Source: Eremophila alpestris peregrina
Taxonomy: Eukaryota; Chordata; Aves; Passeriformes; Alaudidae
Direction of reading: 5' to 3'
NCBI GenBank assembly: GCA_009792885.1
Contig: WMCF01000015.1
Span: forward strand, 13,787,667 to 13,851,666
Length of the DNA: 64,000 nucleotides
Position numbers and translations under genes: made by a program. The notes beneath the pieces were generated by a model. The model worked only from the letters and a program-made list of their open reading frames with translations, was not told the DNA's origin and did not search any database. Shown one piece after another: positions 1-12,700 of the stretch (position 1 is the first letter of the stretch; each line of letters opens with the position of its first letter).

Positions 1-2166
1 TGACTGAATTGAACTTCTTGTAAGTTAATGGGATGGTTTCCAAGCCCAGGGTTCACAGCAGGAGAATACCAGTACATCCCTCAGCTGGTGATATACCTGT
101 ACTACAAAAAGAGTCCTGCACCTCCTCCCATGCATGCACACACTGAGACAATAATGATGAGCTGCTACAGCAGCAATGATTGGGCAGCAGCAAGAACACC
201 TTAGGTACTCCTCACCTTTCCACAAGCAATGTAACCTGGAAGAGGAAGGATTTGTCCCATCCCATTTCAGAAAACACCAGTATCAATTTGATATAGATAT
301 GAACTGGGTGCCAGAGAGAAATGGATGTCATTAGGGAAGAGTTCACCTGACATTTTCTTTGGCATAACATCACTCTTGCTCTGCAAGTGCCAGCTTCCCT
401 TTCCTGACTGCCCAGGCAGACTACATGACCATTTCAAACATAATTGTCTCTACTGTGAATGTCAAGATCTGACCACATCCCCCATTGCAGGATACAAGAA
501 CCTCAGCAGCAAGGTTGCCTCCTGCTTTGTCCATCTCCTGGGGAAATGAATAAACTGGCTCAAAGAAACTGTTTGGAAAGTCTCTAGGAGGTGATCTTAC
601 CTACACTTCTGCCACTCCTGGTCTGTCTCATGAAGCAGATCTGCCTCTGCCTCTCACTGAAGTGCTTTTACTTAATTTTTTTCAAGAAACGCTATATGAG
701 GCTGACAGCTCTTGTGGAAGGACTTTGAGAGACAGCAATATATATATATATATGTATATATATATAAAATCTCTATGTGTATATGTATGAGCTTTTTCCC
801 CACCACTCCACAGTTCTGCCCAATCCTTTTCAATGGTCCAAAGTTACAGGAATTTCATCATTTCCATAAGAAACTGTTCTAACATTTATCACTTTAAAAG
901 TTCACTTGATAGTTACTCTGGGCTTAGCCTATATTTTATTTCTGTGAGAACTGAAAATGTGTCAAAAGTCAACAGTAAAATAGAAGGAGAAAAAAAGGAA
1001 AAAATGTATAGAGGCATACAAGAAAGAGCTTGTGGCATATGCATGAGGATAAAACTTCAAGAAAAAGTTAAATTAATGAAGGTAGTTCACAGTTTAAAAT
1101 TAATTATTTTTGCATTTCTTTTTCTCAAAGGTTCCTCTTCAGTATTCCAAATATAAATGGTGGTGGGATTATTTAGAAACCAAGTACATTATAACTAAGG
1201 CCTATAGCAACCTCACTCAGCAGTGAAATTTGTTGTCTCCCTCTGATCCTCAGATTATGGAGATGAGGGGATGAATGTACATCAGTAAGATTCCCTACCG
1301 AGATAGTTTTTCACTCTTTTCTGTAAGAAAAAGATCAAAGGGAAAATAGCTAATTAACATACCAAAGGAGACAAAACCCCTAGAGCTTTATCGTTGTTGC
1401 AATCCAATAATAAACAGCCAAGTACAAAAAAGATTATTTGATAGTGACACACAGAATTGAAAGCCTTTGAAATGTCAGCTTCTCAAAAAAATATTTTTGG
1501 AAGGAAAAAATATCCATAATTATACAGAATAATGCTTAAACATTGGAGAGCAACTCTTCACTCCTACGAGAGCTTGCTTGTACAACTACTGTGCTTAAGA
1601 AGAGTTTGGGTTGCCTTTAACTAAAATAAAATAAATTTTTAAAAAACACCACACAAAAGGCTTCAAATCCCTTCCTGTGCAAATACTCAATTCTTTTATA
1701 AATTAAAAATTAAGCACAGTTGTTCTTATTCTATTAAAAATATCATCAGCCTCCATTCCCAATCTTCCTGCTTTTACAGACTTGAGGGCAGTGGAATGCC
1801 AAAGTTTCAAATGATGGCTGTCTGGGTTGGTGAACCCCATTCTATGCTGTCAGTTCTAGGTACTTTTAGAAAGCCAGAGGCAAAAATGAAATTCAAGTAG
1901 CAGTAAATCATGTGAAACTCTTCCCTGGGGAAAGTGACTGCTCAGACTACATGGATGCATCAATATCAATAAAAGAAAAAGGTCTGGGGCATGGGCCCAA
2001 GTATATTAATTTGCAAGTGGTTTCTCTGGCACACTTGTGGCTCAGAGCAGTTTTCTTTTCACAGCACTGTTAAAAAATTAGCACCACTCTGAGGCCATTC
2101 ACAACAGATAATTGGGCACAGACAGCCTGAGTTTGGGGATAATTTTAGCTGCATGGATGGGAAAGG
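1..2166. other. Non-coding DNA, no gene seen
   Basis: AT-rich sequence with a TA microsatellite near 738-766. Short open frames have no recognisable content. Confidence 0.6.
738..766. repeat. (TA)n dinucleotide tract
   Basis: Alternating TA with one TG interruption, followed by a looser TATGTGTATATGTATG stretch to about 788. Confidence 0.85.
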
Positions 2167-2261
2167 TTTCAGAATCACAGAATCATTTAAGTTGTAAAAG
2201 ACCTCCAGCATCAAGTCCAGCCTTTGACCAATCACCATCTTATCAATTAGATCAGAGCACT
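2167..2261 (-). mobile_element. CR1 3'-tail fragment, opposite orientation
   Basis: The plus strand reads AATCACAGAATCATTTAAG, then TTGTAAAAGACCTCCAGCATCAAGT. This is the reverse complement of a CR1 3' end, whose sense strand closes with a short repeat of the ATTCTGTGATTCT type. It directly abuts the plus-sense CR1 that begins near 2,262, giving a head-to-head CR1 junction. The exact boundary is uncertain by about 15 bp. Confidence 0.75.
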
Positions 2262-3700
2262 GATGGGATGTGCCTACAAGTGTTGAGGGATCTGGCTGAT
2301 GTCAGTACTTTCAATTACCTTTAAGTGATCATGGCAACATGATCATGGTACCTGAGGAAGGAGTGAAAGCAAGCATCATTCTTATCTTCAAAAAGGGCAA
2401 GAAGGAGGCTATAGGCCAGTCACATTGATCCCTGGGAAGATGATGGAGCTGCTAATCCTGGAAACTATGTCCAGGCACAGTGAGGGCAAGAAAACCACCA
2501 AGAATAGTCAGCATAGAACCATCAAAATAAAGATGTGCTTGACCAACCTGATAGGCTTCTATGATGAAATAACTGGCCTGGTAGGTGCGGCAAGAGCAGT
2601 GGATATTCTCTGCCTGGATCTCAGTAAGATTTTTCACAGTGTCTCCTGTAAGATCCTCCTAGAGAAGCTGATGAAGCTGGATGAGCAGACTGTGAAGTGC
2701 ATTGAAAACGGTTTGCATGGCTGGGACCAGAGGGTGGCAAAAGGCTTGTCAGTCCAGGCATTAATTAGCAAGGTACCCCAGCCTGTCATCCTGGCTTCAA
2801 TCCTGTTCAACATCATCAATAATCAGAATGACAGGACAAGGTGTGGTCTCAGCTTATTTCCCAAGAACACAAAACCAGGAGTGACTAATACACCAGAGGG
2901 TCGAGCTGACATACCGAGGAACTCCAACAAGCTGGAGAAATGGGTTAACAGGAACCTCATAAAGTTCAACAAGAAATGCAAAATCTTACATCTGAGGAGG
3001 AACAACCCCTGATAGGAGCACATCCTGGGGGTCCACTCAGCTGGAAAGCAAATTCAAATGTGGACACCAGATTGAATATGGGCCAGCAGTGTGCCCTGTT
3101 TGCAAAGGCCAGTGGTATCCTAGGCTGCATTACACAAAGTAATGTTATGAGGTGGAGAGAGTTGATCCTTACCCCCTGTCCAACACTGATGTGTCCACAC
3201 TTGGAGTACTCTGTCCAGCTCTGGGCTCCTCAGTACGAGAGAGACATGGGCATACTGAGGAGGGTCCAGCAAAGGGCCATGGGGATGATTAAGGAACAAG
3301 AGCACCTCATGTACAAGGAGAGGGTGAGAGAGCTGGGACTCTTTAGCCTGGAGAAGAGAAGGCTCAGGGGGATCTTATCAAGAAATATGAATAACTGAAG
3401 GGAGGTGCAAAGGAGATTCATCCAGATTCTTCTCTGCCCAGTGACAGAAAAAAAAGGCAATGTGCACCAACTGAAATACAAGAAGGTCCTCCTAAACAAA
3501 AGGTAACACGTTTTCACTGTAAGGGTGAACTGAAGCAGGTTGCCCATAGAGGTTGAAGAGTCTCCTTCCATGGAGGTGTTCAAAGCTATCTGGATATTGT
3601 CCTGAGAAGCAGCCTCTAAGGCTGCTGCTTGAGTAGGGGATTAGACCCAATAACCTCTAGAGGTCACTTCCTGCCTCAGTCACTCTGTGGTTTTGCAATA
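2262..3700 (+). mobile_element. Decayed CR1 LINE, reverse-transcriptase half to 3' end
   Basis: CR1 elements are non-LTR retrotransposons copied by target-primed reverse transcription. This copy runs from the region before the RT core (DGMCLQVLRDLADV, 2,265-2,310) through FKKGKKE near 2,388, motif-A-like LDLSKIFHSV (near 2,620), a motif-B-like VPQPVILASILFNI (near 2,775), and thumb/C-terminal blocks such as PEGRADIP, QQCALFAKASGILGCI, LILTPCPTLMCPHLEYSVQLWAPQY and ELGLFSLEKRRLRG (to about 3,370), into the 3' UTR ending near CTCTGTGGTTTTGCA. The catalytic FADD box is replaced by FPKN, and the frame breaks near 2,976-3,012 and again elsewhere, so it is dead. The 5' half including ORF1 and the endonuclease is absent, as is usual for CR1. 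Confidence 0.9.
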
Positions 3701-6700
3701 TCTTCTCCCATCATAGGTATTTTTCCTTTATCAGGGCTGCCATTGTTGTAGGTGAAAAATTATTTTCCTTTGTTTTTACTCTTCCTACTCTCTGAATAAA
3801 GGTAAGTTTCAGTTTCTACTGGAACCAGTCATTACAATTAAAAAATTCATTTCACACTACAATTCCTTAATTTATTCATATCTGTGACTCGCTACTGAAG
3901 GGCTAATCTATAGTCCTCATTGATAGCAGAACAACAGGCTCATTTCTTGAACCCCTTTTATGCAAGGCAGGGATGCAAAGGAGATGCAAGGCAACACCCA
4001 AATACTCGCTGCCTGACTCAGACATTGAAAGCAGAATCCATACGAGTTAATATACAGTAAACATTGTGTTTTACCCCTTAGGCCTTAAAACAGGCACATC
4101 CATGACACAGGCACCAGAGGGTCAAGAAGCAACAGTGGGTGGAGGACCCCAGCTTTTCATTAGAGCCTGGCTCAGTACGGGCTTTTTTAAAACCCAATCT
4201 GCTGGAGAGGAGCTAGCCTTCATGTGAACACAAGCCACATTATGCCACACAAATCTTGGACCATGGACTGACCTCTGGATGTCTTTCTACAGCAATTTGG
4301 TCACAGTCATAAATTACCTCCTTGGATGAAAAAGCTGCATCTGTATCCCCAGTTAAAACATGACAGTCACCAACTTGACACAAAGAATATTCTAAACTAA
4401 ACCAGTTGGATCCAAAACTGAACAAAAAACCCACTTTCAGAGGATCAGTCTTCCACTACAGTTGTGCCAAGCTTAACATGTCAGTTATTATATAGAGAGA
4501 GAAAAAGCTTTCCATTGAAAAGACACAATTATCATAAATAAATCCCTGAAAGATGCCCAGGATATGACATCTGAGATGCTAAATGTGGCTGTATTGTGTT
4601 TTAGTAATGCATATTGGTTCCTAAGTGCAGTGCAGGCTGGCCTGAAGAACCCAAAATAACCACCTGTAGCTGCAGTTGGCAGGATTGCCACTGTCACTAT
4701 CCTGATACACAGGTCAAAAGCATCCAAAGTACACATTTCTGTATCTGCCCTGATGGTCTGGCAGTAAAGGCCTGCCTTTTGCCATACTAGTGGTAAACTC
4801 AAGTGCACAGCATAATTTGGCCTGGAATCCCAAAATAACTGAAAACTCATTCAACTCTTCAATGAAGAAATCGCCCTCATGTAGCCAGCATAAGTGCTAA
4901 ACCCAAATTGATCTGGAACTGTAAAAACTGGGTTTCAACAACTCCCTTCTATTTGTGACTAAGTCGCACCCCCTATTTAAAAAGTCAGTCTAGAAAGAAA
5001 GGAGGAGAAAGTTAACAGTCAGCTAATAAACAAAATTCTTCTGTGGGTTCTTTGTACAGATGCTTTGGGCAGCCTGTGAGCACACCTCTTCTCTTCCAGA
5101 GTTAGTCATTTCAATGTGAGCGAGATGATAAAAGTACCCAGTTTAAACCTCTATTGTTTTTCCACTTCAAAAAGACTCCAAAGGCTCTCAGAACTTCTGC
5201 AGGACTGCAAAAATTCTTAATGATATTTGCTTGTGTGTCCCAATTCACCCAAATGTGACATTTAGAAGTGCTTTTGCTAAAGCAAAACAAATGTGTATTA
5301 CAGTCTAGGAGAGATATTATGCCATAATGACTCTTTGGCAAGCTACCGAAACATAAAAGGCTTCTGACAAATCAATATAAGAAGTGTTTTATACAACATA
5401 ATAATTGCTTTAGCTATCTACAACACACATTTTTTTATGTTCATTATCTTTTCACTATAAAAGCATTAGAGAATTTAGAAACATCATGTGTGTATTTTCA
5501 TGTCTGACTATTCTCATGTGTATTACTAAAAATAATCCTTTCATTAGCCATTAATCATTAGTACTAGGCAAATACTGCCCTTTCCCCAAATAAAAATCAC
5601 ACACATCCTTGTAGATGACAAAATTAATTCAATTCATGTTCCTATTGTGTTTATTTTCTCCCATTGTTTTAGGGAAATGTTCCTAGAGGAAGGTGGAGAA
5701 CTGCTGAGAAGGGCAACTACCTATGAATATCACAAAACAGAGACCTTAACTTAAAACAGAAGGTAACTAAATATTTTTATTGTAAACCGAGTTCAGTGTG
5801 TTGCGACACATTGTAACATGCCACATTACTTATAAGATCAGTCAAAATCATCCACATTCTGAATAACAAACACACTCAAAGAGTTACTTATGAAATGGAG
5901 TATTATTTCCATAAATTAATTGGGAACAGATTTCCTCATGTCTATTCCCACAAAGAAGCAGCTTGTTCCACAGACAGGTTTTTCTTGCTTCAATATGAGT
6001 AACCAGGAAAGTATTTGACCCTTGACAAATTACTTTGAAAAACGAATATGTTTTTAAAATATCCCAATCTGCTCATGGGCAAATTCATCAGCAGAACAGC
6101 AGGCAAAATATTCTACCTTCATTTCTTTTCATTATTTAGCCATCTATTCTAATGTCTCTTCAAAACCTCACCCTTTATAATGCCCCTGCCCCCTCCCTCT
6201 TTAACTCCAACTGCAGCAGTAGAGGCTTTTGTAAAAACCTCCTGTTGATAGCATTCATTACATGTTAGTCTGCAAAGTGATGAGGTAGAGAATGCTTGGA
6301 ATTAAAATAGGAAAATGATTACTACAGAGGAAATGCAGTGGCAATAATTATCAAGTACACTAAGTTTTCACTGTTTGATTATGAATCTCAACAAGCTACC
6401 ATAATTTTGCATTCAGAGGTGATTGGGGTGGAAGAAAAAAGGAGCATGTTTTTTAGGGCTTTGTGAGGCTCCCTCACTTCCTCTTTATGTCAAGCTTATC
6501 TACACAAAAAGATACTCCAAATGAATATTTCCCAGATTGTAGAGTCATGCATTCCAGTGCTACTAAATGCAAAATTAAAATTTCCTGAAAACATTAATTC
6601 AGTCCCTTATACATATGCATTGTGCCACACTCTTTAATTACTTGATGATATACTATTTTTTCCATATAGCCCTTGCCTCATTCTGTACTCATGCTTGATG

Positions 6701-9700
6701 GTGCTCACTTAATGAGTAAGCTATTCAACCTTTCCTTTTATCCTCCATATTCAGTGTGGCCCCAGTGCTTTTCTTACGGCACACTATTGAAACCCTGCTA
6801 TGAAGACGGAATTAATTTTCTCATGGGTTTCTCTATGGCTGTCATCACTATCATATCTTAAATATTCATTAAGCCAGAGACAGAGAGAGAGATGTGCTGT
6901 AGTTTGGTGTTTGGAAGACTCACCTGGGAGAGACCTCCAACACAGTATCTGCTCCTATGAATACATAAATAGCATGTATCAAAAATAATACTCCAAAATG
7001 AGACGCTAACCTGGTACTTGCAGACTCCTGGTTATAGCAGTCATCAGAAGGGTGGGAAACTTGGGTCAGAGACCTTCCCAATTGGGCAGAAACTGTCCCC
7101 AGGCCTTCAGAGGGTTCAGGATCACATATCAGACTGCTGCTTGCTTTTCCAACAGTAGACTACTGTGGATAACATACTTAACTACAGGAGGTGGCTTACC
7201 AAGATGTGAAGAAATGAAAAGCTGGCTTTCCTCTGGCTGAAGGCAACTCTCCATGGCCTGCTCAGGAAGCTCCTCACCAGACTTTCCGTCTTCTTCAGAC
7301 TCTCCTTGAACATAAAATTCCCTCCATGACCCCTACTAGGGCCCAGCATATAAGACTGTAAGCCTTGAAGGGTAAGTCTAAAGTACCAGTGAAAGACCTA
7401 AGCCTAGCCTAGTCCATAAGGACCTTAAAATAGCCCCATGTTTCCTAGCACTCAGTGCACATGGTGTTACACCACTGCACAAGGTGCAAAGGCATCTGCC
7501 CCAAGCAGCTTAGCACTCACCTCATTCTCCCTGAGGTGCTTAAAAAACAAACAGCCGGTGAGTTAAATAGCCTCAGAGTGTGGACAGAAGCTTGAGGCTG
7601 AAATACACAACTCTTAGTTTTTAGGCAAAGAGCCGCAGTAGACTCGAGCATCTCTGTACTTCTTTACTCCCATGCTTAATCACAACCCTGCTGAATCAGT
7701 CGCAGTTTCAAAAGCAGGAGAGAATAACATCACTCCAAAACATTTAGAGTCTCTTGACTAAGGTGACTTCTGCTAAGGATGGTACTGGGTCACATAAGCA
7801 GCTTTTTAGCTGGGACATAGATTAGCAGCTTGTTAGACTGGCTGTAGACGAATACAGCTGTCTTTGCCTTCTAAATTTGTTCTCAGCTATGACAGTGGTA
7901 AACACCAGTTTTGCAAAGTGAAGAGTCAACCTCCACCCACTTTAATTTAAGTTCTTTCTAATTCAAATAAAACTTATTTATGCAATGCCTCCTTCACAGT
8001 TTCTTACTCATTTAAGGGCTTGGTTTCTTAATTGCGGAGGATTTAAATATTTCAAGTGATTTTATTTTGCTGACAAATATATCTTATAAGCTGGCTTCAG
8101 CTAGCTATTTGTTCTTTTTTTTTTTTTTGGACCTTCCATGTCTGCCTGTGCTCTATTTAAAACATTTTTGTAGATTTCTGACTTCTTTTTTCCATGGGAT
8201 TTTCCACCTTTCCCTGAAAATCATCCATTTTGGAATTTCAACTCCTCTTTTCATCGTCAGAGCACATGTTTAATTTGTCATAGAAACGCCAGCTTTCCCA
8301 CATCTAATGTCCCAATTTAAATTTAAATGAGCACTGATGGAGACAAAAATAATCTAAAATTTCATCTTCCTGCTGGGCAACAGTTGGAAAGATTACAAGA
8401 ATATGAAGATCTTTTCTCCAAAATTAGTCATAAACACAAAAGCAATCCCTGGCTCATTTCATCTATGTCTCCCAGCTGGTCATCAGGTGATAGTAAAGCC
8501 TAATCACCATTAACAAGGGTCAGGTTTTAACTGCTGTCCTTAACACTCAATGTTTTATCTGAAAATTACCCATTCTTTGAACTGTCCAGATGGTTTAATA
8601 GGCTCTTTGATTCACTCACATCTAATTATTTGTCTCCTCCAAATATTTGGTTATATTCATTAGAACACTGTGTACTCAGGAAACACCAGTCAATTCATAA
8701 AACCTTTACTGAAGGTTACAGTTCAAACAGCCTATTGCCACCTCACCATATTTATCATTCATTGGTGCAGATTCCCTCAGCAGGCCGTGGGCCAGTGTCA
8801 TTGAAGGGTGAAGTCTTAGACTATACAGACCTAAAAGTCCAATTATTGTAACTCTGTCACCAAAGGGCATCTGAGAATTGGTACAGTTAGCAGCTAGACA
8901 GTAGCCTAATGAGCAGCATGTCTGAGTTGCATCTCAGGGCTCCACAAAACATATGTGGCACTGTATAAATAGTGCATAGGGACCAGAAAATAACCAAAAA
9001 TCAAAGAGCTCCAAGAAATATAATTTGAACTGAACACATGGTGCTGGTAATGATTGACATTTGAGTACAGGCTGAGCACAGGGTTAAAAGAGCAAACAGA
9101 TTACACTGTAATGGCAGGGAAAAGGATCATTAGGATCATTACACATGATATAAAGTGTAATGAAGTAATTATTTGTTTGGGAAGGTGAGTCATGCCTGAC
9201 TCTGGATGTGTGCTGTGTGCTTCTTAATGAAGAGCAGACCTATGCTTCCTAGGCGTCCTGTGGGCTAAAAAAGGAACCTATCTTACCCTTCCAGTGCTAA
9301 GCCAAGTTGTGCCAGAGGCCTCATGGTGTCTGCAGGAAATACCAAGCTTGGAGCAGGTTTTTCTTTAAAAAGCCTCAGTTGTTGTGGGGTCCCTGAATGT
9401 CTGAAGTACAGGAGACACCGCAGGAGCCAGCATGGGAAAAAAAAAAAAAAAAAAAGAAAAAAAAAGAAAAAAAAGGTAGATGACAGCAGAAGCAGCCCAG
9501 CAAAAAGTAGCTCTAATTGATCTTTCTTTCTCCCCATCTGTGGCTGTGGCCATACTAAGAACCTTGAGTTTGTTCTGAGTCACACATTAATCCTCCCTTG
9601 CTCCATTCCTACTTACTGGAAAAGCAGAAAGTATTTCATTATGGGCTGGTTACAAATTATTTCTTAAGCACATACAGGTTATCTAAATGAAAACTGTAAC

Positions 9701-12700
9701 CAGAATAATAACCAAAATTTTCTATTTACATGTACCAATTGCCTGGAGTTAGATAAGAACTGCATCCACCTCCTGGGGACCATCATTCTTGCCATGGCCT
9801 CATTTTATCACTAGCAGCCACAGCAGAACCCTGCCCAGCCCCAGAGGCAGCCAGGTCTGCACTCACCAACACTGAATAACAGGCAAGCCTGCAGGAAGGG
9901 AGGGAAAAGACAAAGACCTTCTCTCACTAGGTGGGCAGCCACAACAGAAGCAACAGTGAATGAGGATTTGTCTCCCCTTCTTCTCCAAGGCTGGTAACCT
10001 GCCCACACTCCCCTCATCTCTCTTGTGAGACCTGCTCAGTGGGATGGAAAGCAAGGAGACAGTTGACTCCTGTAGAATGTTCCAGCTGTCTTCTCCATGG
10101 CATTATCCTTAGTACCTGAGTGGGCATTGCTTCCAAACAGCTTAGGGACAACATCCTCTGGGAATTTCATACAAAGAATTCAGCATAGATTTACTAATTA
10201 ATGTCAAGGCTACATCCCTTGCCATGTCCAAGCTCCAGAACACAGACTTGTTGGAATGATGGGTATGCATCCCAGGGAGTGGAACCTTTTCACGCAGCAT
10301 TCAGAAAGGAATGAAACTTTTATAGAAGGCTGAGGAGCAGAAGAGGGAAGAAGGTGAGGTATGAACTTAGTAAGCCAGCTAGTACATAGCTCACCTCTGT
10401 TCAGTCTGAACCCTGGCCTCTCAGGACTATGTCCTTCTTAATTTACACTCAGGATGTGTTTAAATGGTGTTTATTCCCTAACTGTGAATTCACAAACATT
10501 ATTGAAAGCAATTCATCAAAACTGGCAGCTCAGGGTATACTTTTCACAATGATGGAAGGTGTGAGTAGGATTCTGTTGTGCTAAGAAGAACCCTGAAAAA
10601 AAACCTTTTCTCCAAAGGGAGTGCTCTAGCCACTCCATTATTATGCAGAAAACTGGCAGAGATATTGCCTCTTTTGACTGTGGGATTGTGGGTTTTTTTC
10701 TCCCAACACAAGAAAAACATTTTTACAGCTGCAGGGATTCCAGCTCAGTGCACTGCAAAGGGAGCAGAGGGTAATCCCCTGAAATCTGCAGAACTGCTGC
10801 AGGAGCATGGGGAAGGGCAGGGGTTCATTCATCTCTTTCTTTGCTCAGTGTTTCCCCACTCAGTCAGTCCATGGGTGGGTTTGGATTCCAGCCCAAGGCA
10901 TCTTGCCTCCCTCACACACAGAGGAGGGAGCATGTCTGTCTGCTTGGGGATTGTGTAGTACATAGTGAGAACCAAACACTTCATTTCTAATAAGATCTGG
11001 CTTCTCCTGTTTAAGCCATAACCTTTCACTCTCTGATACTAACATATATTCCAGTCTTTTTGAATATTTTATCATTTCAGAATCATGATTAATAATGTTA
11101 CTATTTTTATTTCTTTTCTGCTATGCACCTGGATCTTTCACAAACATCCCTCAGTTTGTAATTTATCTATTTCATTTGCTAATTTATATCTGTATCTATG
11201 ATCTTCTCTATTTCTCATTCATTTTGAAAATATCTAAAATATATTGATGCTTTCTTTGTCTATCTGGCAGAATGTCTTGATTTTTAGGGGAGGAGGTTGA
11301 CACCTACAGAAGCATTCATTTAAAAATTGCAATTCTCGCGCATGTATTCCTTTGTTTAAATGTTTTCTCCCACTATTTCATTCATGGTTATGTTCATCTT
11401 TGGTAAACTGGCATTCTTAGGCACCCAGCTCAATTTAATGATAGTCAAATTTTGTTCAGAACAAGTTCTACTGTGCTACTGAGCTTCCACAAGTCTCAGG
11501 TCCCTGAGTGCACAAGTGGTCCTGAGCTGCACTGAGCAGACTGGCTTCACCTCAGACCTGCCTTGTCACTGAGGACCTGTCTGGAGGCCACTGGGCTCTG
11601 GGACAATCCTCAGGCCCTGTCACCACTCGACTGGCCTTGCTGGGGCACCACAACTGGAAGGGGATAACACTGTCCCTGCCTGTCCCTGGACATCACCTCC
11701 ACTCCCTTCCACTGTTGAGCAGCCCTGTCTGTGCACTGACACCAAGACTTTTATCAAGCCTTTGTGCTCCGGCATGCTATTTTACATAATAATTAGATCC
11801 TCTGAACTAATTTATCTTAATAATCTTGACACTGGTCCAAGTGACAAGAGTGCACCAAAAACATGAAGAATGTATCACGAAGGAAGTGCAGCAGCACCAC
11901 TGACCTCAGGCATGGTGGGGCTTTCACAGCAGTTGTATTTACTAGGATGCCCATGACTTTCTCTACTGGGACTGCTCATCTATGTCTCTGCACTGCTCAG
12001 AGTTGGGGCAGCCCACACAGAACAGTGCAAAACAGTATGAGCAATTGATTTCTCAGTTCTGCCAACAAAGGAAAAAACCAAGTGTCGTTTCAGACCCTAT
12101 GGAATTTCTTTCATCTCTTCATCCCCAGAAGAATAAAAAAAATAAATTATAATTCTTTTTTCAATGCATATCGTTATATTCCACTGTTAAAATTAACAGA
12201 GAATGTGAGTATTTTGGACACCAAAAATGAGTAAACACCCATTTCCCCCTAAAGAGAGATAGACAAATTCACAAAACTTACTGGTGATATGGTTTCCCCT
12301 CTTGCCTGTTAGCAGAATAGCAGCCAGGATTTTGCAGTCCTGGATTTAAAAGTTCCCCCTTCTTATGGTCTTTGAAGCTACATCTCACAGACCCACAGCC
12401 TTGGTCAACCTAGGGTTGAGAGCACCCCTGACAGCATTTCTCTATATGTTGTTAGCAGGACACCATCTCAACGTGTGCTTCATAAAGTGGAACAGCTCTG
12501 GGAAGAGCACTCAACAGAATGTGTCTCCCCAAAACCCTGCTGCTCAGGGCTATCTAATAACAGGACACCCAAGCTCAAGGCCACCTTCTGACCAATTTGT
12601 CACAGACAAAATGTCCAAGGTTGCATGTCTTCACTGAACAACCCAATCACCATGCGCCAAGCTCCTGCATAGCTTTCCCTCAGAGCTGCCAGAGCTGCTC

